DNA from: Chitinophagaceae bacterium
Lineage (GTDB): Bacteria; Bacteroidota; Bacteroidia; Chitinophagales; Chitinophagaceae
Length of the DNA stretch: 64,000 nt
NCBI GenBank assembly: GCA_019638625.1
Contig: JAHBTK010000005.1
Coordinates: 124,001-188,000, forward strand
Reading direction: 5' to 3'
Positions within the stretch are counted from its first letter, which is position 1. Every line of letters starts with the position of its first letter. Under the pieces are notes generated by a model. The model did no database searches. It was not told the origin of the DNA and worked only from the letters and a program-made list of their open reading frames with translations. The position numbers and the translations under genes are program-made. This document shows, in pieces, positions 35,015-44,217 of this stretch.

Positions 35015-35866
35015 ATGCTTAAACTGGCAATACAAAAATCAGGTCGTTTACACGAGGATTCCCTACGTCTTCTGAAGGAATGTGGCATCGGGATTTCAAA
35101 TGGCGCCAACAAGTTGAAGACGGAGGCAAGTAATTTTCCCCTGCAGGTTTTTTTCCTGCGCGATGATGATATACCGCAATATGTAGAGGACGGCGTAGCG
35201 GACATAGGTATCGTTGGCGAAAATGTAGTGTATGAAAAAAACAAATCGGTTACTACGGTTGAAAAGCTCGGATTCGGAAAATGCCGGCTCAGTATCGCGG
35301 TGGCAAGAGGGCAGGAGTACAGTTCTGTGCAAACCCTTAACGGCAAAAGGATTGCCACCAGCTATCCCTTTCTTACCGCGCAATTCCTGGAAAAAAACGG
35401 CGTGCAGGCGGATATCCACGAAATAAGCGGCTCGGTGGAAATTGCGCCGGGTATCGGTCTGGCGGACGCTATCTGCGACCTGGTAAGCAGCGGCTCTACC
35501 TTGCTCACCAACGGGCTTAAGGAAGTAGAAACAATTCTGCATTCTGAAGCGATACTGGTGCGTAACAACGATCTTACGGAGGCGCAACTGCAAATCCTGG
35601 GCAAGTTGCTTTTCCGCATACATGCGGTGAAAAAAGCGAAGAATAATAAATATATATTGCTGAATGCGCCCAATGACAAGCTTACTGAAGTGATCAGCCT
35701 GCTCCCGGGCATGAAAAGCCCGACGGTGCTGCCACTGGCAGATGAGGGCTGGAGCTCTGTACACAGCGTATTGAGTGAAGATGAGTTCTGGGACAAGATT
35801 GAGCAGTTAAAAGCCGCCGGTGCACAGGGCATATTGGTGGTACCCATTGAAAAAATGGTATTGTAA
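35015..35866 (+). CDS. hisG: ATP phosphoribosyltransferase, long form
   Basis: HisG catalyses the first step of histidine synthesis, joining ATP and PRPP. The 283-residue length indicates the long form, with a C-terminal ACT-like regulatory domain (residues 210-283, KYILLNAPNDKLTEVISLLPG) that binds histidine for feedback inhibition. Catalytic-domain motifs are LAIQKSGRLHEDSLRLL, DIPQYVEDGVADIGIVG, RIATSYPFLTAQFL and GLADAICDLVSSGSTL. It starts 18 nt after the attenuator T tract. Four his genes follow in the same direction. Confidence 0.96.
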   Translation: MLKLAIQKSGRLHEDSLRLLKECGIGISNGANKLKTEASNFPLQVFFLRDDDIPQYVEDGVADIGIVGENVVYEKNKSVTTVEKLGFGKCRLSIAVARGQEYSSVQTLNGKRIATSYPFLTAQFLEKNGVQADIHEISGSVEIAPGIGLADAICDLVSSGSTLLTNGLKEVETILHSEAILVRNNDLTEAQLQILGKLLFRIHAVKKAKNNKYILLNAPNDKLTEVISLLPGMKSPTVLPLADEGWSSVHSVLSEDEFWDKIEQLKAAGAQGILVVPIEKMVL

Positions 35867-35892
35867 TTTTTCAATAATTAAGTATTCATGAT

Positions 35893-37164
35893 ATGAAGGT
35901 GGTTTTGTATCCATCGGTAGAAGAGTGGAACAGCCTGCTGCAGCGGCCGGCAATCGACAGTTCTGTACTGGAGGGGACCGTAATGGAAATAATCAATACG
36001 GTAAAAGAAGATGGTGATAAGGCATTGTTCGAATTTGCCAGGCAATTTGACGGGACAGAGTTGAATGATCTGGCTGTACAACCCGCAGAATTTGAGGCTG
36101 CCGGGAAACAGTTGACTGCGGCATTAAAAGACGCTATCCGGACAGCTAAAAATAACATCTACCGGTTCCACCGGGAACAATTTAAAGCAGAAGAACCCGT
36201 GGAGACCGCTCCGGGAATCAGTTGCTGGCGAAAATGGGTAGGTATAGAAAAAGTGGGTTTGTATATACCCGGTGGCTCAGCGCCCTTGTTTTCAACCGTG
36301 TTGATGCTGGGGATTCCGGCTGCTATTGCCGGGTGTAAGGAAGTTGTACTATGCACGCCGCCCGATAAGGAAGGAAATATTCATCCCGCCATTTTATACG
36401 CTGCGCAGCAAGCCGGTATCAAACGAATTTTTAAGGCGGGCGGCGCGCAGGCTGTTGCTGCCATGGCTTACGGCACCGAAACGATCCCGGCCGTGTACAA
36501 AATATTTGGACCGGGTAATCAGTATGTCACCTGCGCCAAGCAATTGGTCCAGCGAGATGGTGTCGCGATAGATATGCCTGCAGGTCCCAGCGAAGTGTGC
36601 GTATTGGCTGACGAATCGGCGAACCCGCAATTTGTGGCGGCTGACCTGTTGTCGCAGGCAGAGCATGGCGCTGACAGCCAGGTGCTGCTGGTAACTACGG
36701 ACGAAACCCTGGTGGGAGGTATACTGGAAGAAGTATATAAGCAACTGGAAACCCTGCCGAGGAAGAAGCTGGCCGCCCTGGCTTTGGAACACAGTAAAGC
36801 TATAGTGATGAAAGACCTGCCGGCAGCAATGGACCTCATTAATGCCTATGCTCCTGAGCACCTGATCATCAGTTGTAAGGACGATGAGGCGATAGGAGAG
36901 CAGGTAGTAAATGCCGGATCGGTATTTTTGGGGAATTATTCTCCTGAAAGCGCCGGTGACTATGCCAGCGGCACTAACCATACCTTACCTACCAACGGTT
37001 TTGCGAAGGCCTACAGCGGTGTAAGTATAGACAGCTTTGTAAAAAAAATTACTTACCAGAAATTGTCCGGGGACGGGCTGCATCATATCGCTTCTGCTAT
37101 TATTGAAATGGCGGAAGCGGAAGGATTACAGGCTCATGCCAATGCCGTGAAGATCAGGCGCTGA
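35893..37164 (+). CDS. hisD: Histidinol dehydrogenase
   Basis: The 423-residue zinc enzyme performs the last two oxidations, from histidinol to histidine, with NAD. Motifs include KWVGIEKVGLYIPGGSAPLF, FKAGGAQAVAAMAYGTE, KIFGPGNQYVTCAKQLV, DMPAGPSEVCVLADE, LLSQAEHGADSQVLLV (Gln/His zinc ligands) and YAPEHLIISCKD. The end GDYASGTNHTLPT and HANAVKIRR is complete. It lies 26 bp after hisG and 47 bp before hisC. The length is normal for the family. Confidence 0.97.
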   Translation: MKVVLYPSVEEWNSLLQRPAIDSSVLEGTVMEIINTVKEDGDKALFEFARQFDGTELNDLAVQPAEFEAAGKQLTAALKDAIRTAKNNIYRFHREQFKAEEPVETAPGISCWRKWVGIEKVGLYIPGGSAPLFSTVLMLGIPAAIAGCKEVVLCTPPDKEGNIHPAILYAAQQAGIKRIFKAGGAQAVAAMAYGTETIPAVYKIFGPGNQYVTCAKQLVQRDGVAIDMPAGPSEVCVLADESANPQFVAADLLSQAEHGADSQVLLVTTDETLVGGILEEVYKQLETLPRKKLAALALEHSKAIVMKDLPAAMDLINAYAPEHLIISCKDDEAIGEQVVNAGSVFLGNYSPESAGDYASGTNHTLPTNGFAKAYSGVSIDSFVKKITYQKLSGDGLHHIASAIIEMAEAEGLQAHANAVKIRR

Positions 37165-37211
37165 CAGGGTTGGCTGATGATTCAAATTAAAAATCGTACA
37201 TTCTACATTCT

Positions 37212-38267
37212 ATGACCTCTTTTAATATAAACGACCTGGTGAGGGATAATGTAAAAAAACTCACCCCTTATTCCTCCGCCCGGGACGAATTCAGCGGAGA
37301 AGCCAAAGTGTTCCTGGACGCCAATGAAAACAGCCTGGGCTCACCTTCTTTAAAATGGTATAACCGTTACCCCGATCCGCACCAGTTGAAGATCAAAGAA
37401 AAGTTATCTCAAATAAAGGGAGTGCCCGCCGCCAATATCTTTATTGGCAATGGCAGCGATGAGTGTATTGATCTCCTGTACCGTGGTTTTTGTAATCCCG
37501 GGAAGGATAATGTTATTATTTGCCCGCCTACCTATGGCATGTACCAGGTAAGCGCGGATATCAATGATGTGGAGGTGCGTAAAGCGCCCTTGTTGCCGGA
37601 TTTTCAACTGGACCTGGTTCATATGGAAACACTGGTGGACGATTTTACCAAAATCATATGGATCTGCTCTCCCAATAATCCGACTGCCAATTCCATCCAC
37701 AGGGAAGACATTGAAATGGTGCTGAATAATTTTCCCGGGCTGGTAGTGATTGACGAAGCCTATATCAACTTTTCCAGGCATCGTTCCTTTGTGCAGGAGT
37801 TGAGCGAGTATCCGAACCTGGTAGTATTGCAAACCCTGTCAAAAGCATGGGGACTGGCAGGGCTCCGTGTGGGAATGGCGTTCGCTTCGGAAGAGGTCAT
37901 CGGGGTGTACAACAAAATAAAACCGCCTTACAATATCGGGCAGGCTACTCAGGATATCGTGCTGAAGGCCCTGGATAATGTGGCCGAAGTAAACGAGATG
38001 ATACAGACACTGGTGGCGGAAAGAAAGTTACTGGCGGAGCAGTTGTCGGTATTGCCGGTGGTAGAACATATATATCCTTCGGATGCCAACTTTTTGCTTG
38101 TGAAGGTGGATAGCGCCCGTAAAGCCTACGATTTTCTGCTGGATAAAGGCATTGTTGTCCGCGACCGGAGCAATGTGCAGCTCTGTGAAAATTGTTTGCG
38201 TATAACAGTGGGTACGCCGGAAGAAAACAAAACTCTTGTAAAAAGTCTTGGCGGGTTTCGCCCCTGA
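37212..38267 (+). CDS. hisC: Histidinol-phosphate aminotransferase
   Basis: The 351-residue PLP enzyme (fold type I) converts imidazole acetol phosphate to histidinol phosphate. Visible features are FLDANENSLGSP, IFIGNGSDECIDLLYR for the cofactor phosphate, ICSPNNPTANSI, VVIDEAYINFS with the PLP-binding Asp/Tyr, and TLSKAWGLAGLRVGMAF with the Schiff-base Lys. It follows hisD and precedes hisB by 38 bp. Confidence 0.96.
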   Translation: MTSFNINDLVRDNVKKLTPYSSARDEFSGEAKVFLDANENSLGSPSLKWYNRYPDPHQLKIKEKLSQIKGVPAANIFIGNGSDECIDLLYRGFCNPGKDNVIICPPTYGMYQVSADINDVEVRKAPLLPDFQLDLVHMETLVDDFTKIIWICSPNNPTANSIHREDIEMVLNNFPGLVVIDEAYINFSRHRSFVQELSEYPNLVVLQTLSKAWGLAGLRVGMAFASEEVIGVYNKIKPPYNIGQATQDIVLKALDNVAEVNEMIQTLVAERKLLAEQLSVLPVVEHIYPSDANFLLVKVDSARKAYDFLLDKGIVVRDRSNVQLCENCLRITVGTPEENKTLVKSLGGFRP

Positions 38268-38305
38268 TAAAATAGCATTAACTTGCAACACTTTAAAGCG
38301 CAGCT

Positions 38306-39448
38306 ATGGCAAAACGGGTATTATTTATAGACAGAGACGGAACATTGATACTGGAAGATCCACCAACCTACCAACTGGATTCCTACGATAAACTCACGTT
38401 TTATCCGCATATGTTTGAGTTCATGACCAAAATTGCAAAGGAACTGGACTACGAACTGGTGATGGTTACCAACCAGGATGGACTGGGTACGGAAAAATTC
38501 CCTGAAAGTACTTTCTGGCCGCTGCACAACCTGATCATGAAGAGCCTGGAAGGGGAAGATATTCATTTCAGCGCGGTGTTTATTGATAAAACCTATCCGC
38601 ATGAAAATGCTCCTACCCGGAAACCCGGTACGGGTATGCTTACCGGTTATATGAACAACCCGGAATACGACCTGGCAAACTCTTTTGTAATAGGAGATCG
38701 TATCACTGATGTACAGTTGGCCAAAAACCTCGGCTGCAAGGCTATCTGGTTGAATGAGGACGCTTCGCTGGGAGCGGAAGAAATATCTGATAAGGTGTCT
38801 GAACTGCAGGATACCATTGCGCTTGAAACCCTGCACTGGTCTAAAATCTATGAATTCCTGAAGCTGGGGCTCCGTTCTGTAACGCACGAAAGGAACACGA
38901 ATGAAACCCGCATCCATATCGAGCTGAACCTGGATGGCAACGGAAAAGCGGAGATTGGCACCGGTATCGGTTTTTTTGATCATATGCTGGAGCAGATTGC
39001 CCGCCATGGAAAAATGGACCTGCGGATACAGGTAACGGGAGACCTGCATATAGATGAACATCATAGTATTGAGGATACCGGTATCGCGCTGGGAGAAGCC
39101 TTTGCGAAAGCGCTGGCGGACAAAACCGGTATGGAACGTTATGGATTTGCCCTGCCGATGGATGAGGCGGATGCCAAAGTACTGATTGATTTCGGTGGAC
39201 GCAACTGGATCGTGTGGAATGCGGAATTCAAAAGGGAAAAAATAGGGGAGATGCCTACGGAAATGTTCTTCCATTTCTTTAAGTCTTTTTCTGACGCCGC
39301 CCGCTGCAACCTGAACATAGAATGTCGCGGAGACAACGAGCATCATAAAATAGAAGCCATATTCAAGGCTTTTGCCAAAGCCATTCGTATGGCCGTTAAA
39401 CGGGATCCGCTGAGCAATTATTTGCCAAGCACCAAGGGGGTATTATAG
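38306..39448 (+). CDS. hisB: Bifunctional histidinol-phosphatase / imidazoleglycerol-phosphate dehydratase
   Basis: The 380-residue fusion has an N-terminal HAD phosphatase (FIDRDGTL with Asp9 and Asp11, MVTNQDGLGT, RKPGTGML, VIGDRITDVQLAKNLG) and a C-terminal dehydratase. The dehydratase has ETRIHIELNLDGNGKAEIGTG, GFFDHMLEQIARHG, IDEHHSIEDTGIALGEAF and NEHHKIEAIFKAF, with the His/Glu manganese ligands present. This combined form is known from enterobacteria and many Bacteroidota. It is the last his gene in this run: hisH, hisA, hisF and hisIE do not follow. Confidence 0.96.
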   Translation: MAKRVLFIDRDGTLILEDPPTYQLDSYDKLTFYPHMFEFMTKIAKELDYELVMVTNQDGLGTEKFPESTFWPLHNLIMKSLEGEDIHFSAVFIDKTYPHENAPTRKPGTGMLTGYMNNPEYDLANSFVIGDRITDVQLAKNLGCKAIWLNEDASLGAEEISDKVSELQDTIALETLHWSKIYEFLKLGLRSVTHERNTNETRIHIELNLDGNGKAEIGTGIGFFDHMLEQIARHGKMDLRIQVTGDLHIDEHHSIEDTGIALGEAFAKALADKTGMERYGFALPMDEADAKVLIDFGGRNWIVWNAEFKREKIGEMPTEMFFHFFKSFSDAARCNLNIECRGDNEHHKIEAIFKAFAKAIRMAVKRDPLSNYLPSTKGVL

Positions 39449-39476
39449 TGTTGTACACCACCTAACTAACTGACAC

Positions 39477-39944
39477 ATGCCTTACGACTTTACTTATCGA
39501 AGAGTAATTATTCTGGACAATCAGACAGCATTAGAAAGAAATATTTCTTTGGCGACGGAATTGACTAATTCTTTTACGGAAATAAGTGATGAAAATTCGC
39601 CTGATTCTAATTATTACTTTACCAAGACTTTGCTTGATACAAATAAAGAATTTCCAGAACTACATTTTTATCTCAAGGCAGACATTGAGGGATTCATTTA
39701 TTATTTCTCGTTTCGGAAAGATTATTTAAATGTAGAATTGGGTGCTGGAGGCGATGTTGTTGAACGGTTCCGGCATTTACAAGACTACTCTAAAATTATT
39801 TTAAGTCATAATTTTCAGATTGAAGATCCTTTAGACGGAAAACTTGTATTGCAAGACATAGGTTTTAAAAGACATATCGAAGAATATAAAAAGTGGGTAG
39901 ATTATGTAGACTATGTTCGGCGCTTGAACGAATCTCCACGCTAG
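39477..39944 (+). CDS. AT-rich orphan protein, unknown
   Basis: The 155-residue protein has no recognised family. It is acidic, probably alpha/beta, with YYFTKTLLDTNKEFPELHFY, a strand-rich centre (FIYYFSFRKDYLNVELGAGG) and a C-terminal helix (IEEYKKWVDYVDYVRRL). The gene is visibly richer in A and T than hisB, suggesting recent acquisition. It lies 28 bp downstream of hisB in the same direction, so it could be transcribed with the operon. Gene calling is fair because the frame is uninterrupted and begins with ATG. Confidence 0.6.
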   Translation: MPYDFTYRRVIILDNQTALERNISLATELTNSFTEISDENSPDSNYYFTKTLLDTNKEFPELHFYLKADIEGFIYYFSFRKDYLNVELGAGGDVVERFRHLQDYSKIILSHNFQIEDPLDGKLVLQDIGFKRHIEEYKKWVDYVDYVRRLNESPR

Positions 39945-40189
39945 ACTAGACGGGCGTGCAACAAGTGCATTTGTGTTATGTCGGCGGACAGATAACACCG
40001 CCTCAGCTTCACCTTGTTTATCATCTGCAGTCCCAGCCAGATATTATAAATTGGGCTATAGAATTAACAATGAACTTTTATTTATTCAGCATTTGCACCG
40101 GGCAGACGTTTTCCATTCCGAAGGTTCGGAACCGCCACAAACACAAATGCTCAACCGGTGGGTGAAAGGTAACCCTCCTCTGTTTTATC
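39945..40189. other. Spacer with imperfect palindrome, no clear gene
   Basis: An AACAAGTGCATTTGTGTTA near-palindrome lies just after the orphan gene. Two overlapping short frames (69 and 80 codons) are not supported by any recognisable feature. Part of this stretch may be a decayed gene. Confidence 0.35.
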
Positions 40190-41131
40190 TCAATGATATA
40201 GTCCGTAAAATTTGAACTTCCCTTTTGAGTTAACCTCCAGTGTAGGCGTCGGCCATTTAAACGGTTTGGTAATATAGGTGGCGGCATCAACCGGGGCTAT
40301 CGACCGTACGCGGAAAAGGTCAGCGTCCGGCGCGATCATAAACCGGCGGGTCCTTTCAAAATGAGGAATGGGAACGCCTTTGAGCGTAACCGGGTTGGAG
40401 TGACCGCCGGTCATACCGTCGGCGCCATAACCAAAGGACACCGCAGCCCAATTGGGGAAGGAGGAGGATGCCGGGAGAAAAGACCTGATATTTACCGAAA
40501 GCCAGTAGCTCTGACCGTTATAGTCTTTTAAAATGCGGGAAGCAAAATTATTACCAAGTTCACCTTTATGATACTGTGCATAAGGAGAGAGATGAGCTGA
40601 AAATTTCATGGTAATTCGTTGTTCATCCCACCATCTTTGCTGTGCCGCAAAAATGGCCGTACCTACCAGGTTGGCCAACATGTCCGTTTTGGAGAAGCCC
40701 CAATGATCGGAGAACCCGTCCAGCAGTTCTATAATGGTAAGACTCCCCAATGCGGTAGCAGATCCGATGATTATCGCATCATTTTTTTTTACACCGCTCC
40801 ACCGCATCAGGTCATACTGCAACACGCCGGCGTTGTAAGCGGTTACTGCATGCCCCACCTTATCCATCTGCAGCCATTCCCTGTTGTCGTTGAAAAAATG
40901 AAATTTGCTGCGCGGGAATTTTTTGTACCACAGATAATAAAGCCCGACGCTTACCGCCGTGCCGATAGCAACCTCTGTGATAATTACTTTTTTTAGCCTG
41001 TCGGGACGATAGGTATCGGAAGGAGGTAAAAAATGCTGGGTGGAACCGGTAAGGGATAAAAACAATAATCCGGCAGTTATTCCCAATCTGGATATGGACC
41101 GCCTTGCTTGTGTTATTGCTTTATATTTCAT
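40190..41131 (-). CDS. DUF2279 family protein
   Basis: The 313-residue protein starts with a hydrophobic signal segment (SRLGITAGLLFLSLTGSTQ). The DUF2279/YfiM-like core follows: WLQMDKVGHAVTAYNAGVLQYDLMR, IIGSATALGSLTIIELLDGFS and DHWGFSKTDMLANLVGTAIFAAQQ, with conserved His/Asp residues in membrane-flanking helices. The C-terminal third is strand-rich (YWLSVNIRSFLP, WAAVSFGYGADG). It is probably anchored in the envelope. Function unknown. It lies 27 bp downstream of the phosphatase gene on the same strand. Confidence 0.82.
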   Translation of the reverse strand: MKYKAITQARRSISRLGITAGLLFLSLTGSTQHFLPPSDTYRPDRLKKVIITEVAIGTAVSVGLYYLWYKKFPRSKFHFFNDNREWLQMDKVGHAVTAYNAGVLQYDLMRWSGVKKNDAIIIGSATALGSLTIIELLDGFSDHWGFSKTDMLANLVGTAIFAAQQRWWDEQRITMKFSAHLSPYAQYHKGELGNNFASRILKDYNGQSYWLSVNIRSFLPASSSFPNWAAVSFGYGADGMTGGHSNPVTLKGVPIPHFERTRRFMIAPDADLFRVRSIAPVDAATYITKPFKWPTPTLEVNSKGKFKFYGLYH

Positions 41132-41158
41132 GCCGTAACGAAATAACGAAAAAAATAC

Positions 41159-42046
41159 TTATTTCTTGCTTCCGGTCACTTCGTTATAAAGGTGTTGGAT
41201 CAACCCGTCCGCCAACCCTATATGGGGAATGTATATCTGTGAAGCGCCGGTCCAGCGCATTACATTTATGTATATCAGCAATGCCGGTACGATCACGTCG
41301 GCCCTGTCTTCCCTCAGGTTGTAAACCTGCCTTCTTTCCTCCAGCGTGCATACACTCATCTCTTTGTAGTAGTCTTTCAGCAGTTTCAGAGACAGGGGTT
41401 TTCCTTCCTTTCGCTTTGAAAGAGAAAACACCTTGTTGATATTTCCGCCGGAACCGATCGCTGTCACGGAATGTCGGGCAGTATGGCGCTTCAGGTAGTC
41501 GCGCATGGCATTCCAAAGCGATTCATCGACCATATTTTTCAGAAGCCGTATAGTGCCTATGTTAAAAGATTCCTTGAAATTAAGTTTGCCGTTGCTGAAA
41601 AAAGTAAGTTCTGTGCTACCGCCACCGACATCAATATACAGGTAGGAGCCGTTGCCTGACATATTCTCCGCGATATGGTTCTCGTAAATGAAACTGGCCT
41701 CTGCTTCTCCGGAGATAATATCTATTTCAATACCGGTCTCTTCTTTAATCCGGGCAATAATAGCAGCGGAATTGGTTGCGTCACGCATGGCCGAGGTAGC
41801 ACATGCCTTGATGTGATCAATGCCATAAGCTTCTATGAGATGGCGGTAGGCTTTCATAGTGCTTAGCATCATATCCACTTTTGATTGCGGTATCTCGCCG
41901 GTCTCAAATACTTCAAACCCCAGGCGTAAAGGAACCCGCAACAGGTTCAGTTTCGTAAACGCAGGTACATTTTTGGCATTCAGTTGTGCTTCACTCAGCA
42001 ATAAACGGCAGGCATTGCTTCCGATGTCTATAGCGGCTAATTTCAA
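41159..42046 (-). CDS. Ppx/GppA phosphatase family protein
   Basis: The 295-residue protein is a member of the ASKHA superfamily that hydrolyses polyphosphate or pppGpp. Motifs are LAAIDIGSNACRLLL (phosphate 1), CATSAMRDATNS, ISGEAEASFIYENH, YLYIDVGGGSTELTFFSNG (phosphate 2) and VTAIGSGGNINKVF. It lacks the C-terminal HD-like domain of long Ppx enzymes, so it is the short type. Whether it favours polyphosphate or (p)ppGpp is open. Confidence 0.9.
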   Translation of the reverse strand: MKLAAIDIGSNACRLLLSEAQLNAKNVPAFTKLNLLRVPLRLGFEVFETGEIPQSKVDMMLSTMKAYRHLIEAYGIDHIKACATSAMRDATNSAAIIARIKEETGIEIDIISGEAEASFIYENHIAENMSGNGSYLYIDVGGGSTELTFFSNGKLNFKESFNIGTIRLLKNMVDESLWNAMRDYLKRHTARHSVTAIGSGGNINKVFSLSKRKEGKPLSLKLLKDYYKEMSVCTLEERRQVYNLREDRADVIVPALLIYINVMRWTGASQIYIPHIGLADGLIQHLYNEVTGSKK

Positions 42047-42126
42047 TCCTGTAATTGTTGTGATTTAAATATCAATATTCGTAAATAATCGGGTAGGAGC
42101 AGGTTATTTTATTATTATGCAGCACA

Positions 42127-43146
42127 TTATATTTCAAAGTCAACCATTATTTTGGTGGTATTTCCGCGATTTTTTGCCCAGGCTTCCAGCGCCGGTCCGG
42201 CATCGCTTAAAGGAACCGTTTGTGAAATTACCGCCTCTACCGGAAACTTACCCGATTCGATATATTCTATAACGTCAGGGAAATCTCCCAGGCAATTCCT
42301 CGACCCCAGTATTTCAATTTCCTTGCGCACAAAATACCCCGTATTATAGTCTACCGGTTTTTTGCCGTAGCCCACATATACCACCCTGCCGGTATAGGAT
42401 ACGAGGTCTACCGCCAGGCGATAAGTATCGTAGCTCCCCACGGCCTCAATTACCACATCGGGTCCGTCTCCGTTTGTCAATTTGCTGATGACGGCTGCCA
42501 CATCTTCCGTAGCGCCGTTGATGGCACCGGTAGCACCCACCTGCCGGGCTATCCCCATTTTATACTCACTGATATCAAGTGCGTATACCGTCGCTCCTCT
42601 TTTAAGAGCGCCGGCAATAGCGCCCAGTCCCACTATGCCGCATCCTATTACCAGCACTATATCGTTTTTGGTCACCCTTCCCCTGTCTGCGGCATGAAAG
42701 CCAACAGTAAGAGGTTCTACCAATGCCAGTTCTTTAAAAGAAAGCTTATCCGATGCGTGGAGTTTACTCCAGTGAACGGTAATGTATTCGGTCATAGCTC
42801 CGGGACGGCGTACTCCCATTGTTTTATTATCTACGCAGGCATTGGGTCGCCCCTTGCGACAGGAGATACAATGGCCGCAGTTTTGGTAGGGGTTGACGGT
42901 AACCTTCATTCCTTCATGAAATTCCGCGGGAACATCACTGCCGGAGGCTTCAATTATACCACCTACCTCGTGCCCCAGTACGTTGGGGTATTCCTGCAGT
43001 TCAAACAAACCCAGGTAACTGTTCAGATCGCCGCCACAAAAACCCACGGCAGCGATCCGTACTAATACTTCATCCGGGGCGGGTTGAGGTTTTTCTATCT
43101 CATGCAGAGCCACCTTTCCCGGGGCTTCCAGTACCAATGCTTTCAT
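42127..43146 (-). CDS. Zinc-dependent alcohol/polyol dehydrogenase
   Basis: The 339-residue medium-chain dehydrogenase has catalytic zinc ligands at Cys37 (FCGGD) and His59-Glu60 (LGHE), and structural zinc Cys90, 93, 96 and 104. The Rossmann motif is VIGCGIVGLGAIAGA, and VYALDISEYK is the NAD-binding acidic region. This fits polyol or sugar-alcohol dehydrogenases such as sorbitol dehydrogenase-like proteins. It overlaps the aldo-keto reductase by the ATGA motif, so the two are translationally coupled. They probably act in sequence on one sugar; the substrate is not known. Confidence 0.88.
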   Translation of the reverse strand: MKALVLEAPGKVALHEIEKPQPAPDEVLVRIAAVGFCGGDLNSYLGLFELQEYPNVLGHEVGGIIEASGSDVPAEFHEGMKVTVNPYQNCGHCISCRKGRPNACVDNKTMGVRRPGAMTEYITVHWSKLHASDKLSFKELALVEPLTVGFHAADRGRVTKNDIVLVIGCGIVGLGAIAGALKRGATVYALDISEYKMGIARQVGATGAINGATEDVAAVISKLTNGDGPDVVIEAVGSYDTYRLAVDLVSYTGRVVYVGYGKKPVDYNTGYFVRKEIEILGSRNCLGDFPDVIEYIESGKFPVEAVISQTVPLSDAGPALEAWAKNRGNTTKIMVDFEI

Positions 43147-44087
43147 TGTTTTAGTTTTGGTATGTTATTTTCAGGCCGCCCTTCAAACCACATCAGGTTT
43201 TTTACCGGGGCCACCAGGGTTTCAATTTCATTCAGCAAGTCCGGAGGAATGTTCAGGTCCGCCGCGGCAACATTTGCTTCAACAGTTTCTACACGACACA
43301 TTCCGGCGATAGTGCCGGATATATGCGGGTGTGCAATGGCATAAGCGAGGGCTACATCGCTCAGGCGAAGCCCGTGTTTTTTACAAAGCGCTACCAGTTT
43401 GGGCTGGATGTCTTTCAACTCCTGCGGCGACCTGTGCCAGTCCGGTAAAGGTGCGTCGGTGAGTATGCGCTGCATAAAAGGAGCAGCGTTCATCAACCCG
43501 AACCCTTTTTCGATGGATAAGGGAACGAGTTCATCATTGATCTCATCTTCTACGAGGTTGTAATGAGCCCAGGATAGAACGGTGTCCATTTCTACCTGCC
43601 GGATGATATGGGCAAGATAACGTACAGGCAACCCCGTGATACCTGCAAACCGGGCCTTCCCGCTTTCTTTTACTTTCAGGAGAGCAGGCACCGCCTCGTT
43701 GAGCACCTGTTCCTCAGAGCCGAACTCTATATCATGCAACTGGAATACATCAACATAGTCGGTTTGCAACCGTTGCAACGATTCGTCGATGCCGCGTATA
43801 ACCCGCTGATAGGAAAAATCAAAATGATCTATATAACGGCAGCATTTGGTAGCCAGGAACACCTGCTGCCTTTTGCCTTTTAAAGCCTTTCCCAGGCGGG
43901 TTTCTGCCAGTGTATCTCCGTAAAAAGGCGCTACGTCAAAATAATTGATCCCATGGTCTATGCCGCAATGCAATGCGGCAATCGCTTCCGACTCATCAAC
44001 GGTATCAAATACATTCCCTACCGGTGATACGCCGAAACCCAATACTGATACATTTAACCCGGTTTTACCGAGAATACGGTATTTCAT
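43143..44087 (-). CDS. Aldo/keto reductase (aldose dehydrogenase-like)
   Basis: The product is 314 residues from ATG 44087; an in-frame ATG at 44117 adds ten unusual residues. It is a TIM-barrel reductase with MKYRILGKTGLNVSVLGFG at the start, INYFDVAPFYGDTLAE (Asp/Tyr of the tetrad), FLATKCCRY (Lys) and VDVFQLHDIEFG (His). The pattern resembles L-fucose or D-threo-aldose 1-dehydrogenase members. It is the first gene of the coupled pair with the zinc dehydrogenase. The divergent AraC-like gene lies upstream on the same strand. Confidence 0.88.
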   Translation of the reverse strand: MKYRILGKTGLNVSVLGFGVSPVGNVFDTVDESEAIAALHCGIDHGINYFDVAPFYGDTLAETRLGKALKGKRQQVFLATKCCRYIDHFDFSYQRVIRGIDESLQRLQTDYVDVFQLHDIEFGSEEQVLNEAVPALLKVKESGKARFAGITGLPVRYLAHIIRQVEMDTVLSWAHYNLVEDEINDELVPLSIEKGFGLMNAAPFMQRILTDAPLPDWHRSPQELKDIQPKLVALCKKHGLRLSDVALAYAIAHPHISGTIAGMCRVETVEANVAAADLNIPPDLLNEIETLVAPVKNLMWFEGRPENNIPKLKQ

Positions 44088-44217
44088 CTCCAATATTTGT
44101 AAAAGAAACAGCATCATAACGACACAGCTTCCAGATTACAATATTATAAATTTATAATAAGTCTGAAACACTACCGGCAGACAAAAAATTATGGTATATT
44201 ACCAATGATGGATTGCG

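Noticed and set aside
35096..35764. 222-codon open frame antisense to hisG
   Set aside because: Shadow of a certain gene, with no recognisable motif.
38321..39346. Long open frame (341 codons) antisense to hisB
   Set aside because: hisB is unmistakable on the other strand; the antisense frame has no domain and arises from codon usage.
39950..40000. Possible integron attC-like site after the orphan gene
   Set aside because: The palindrome lacks a proper GTTRRRY core with its complementary partner, and no integrase is in the window.
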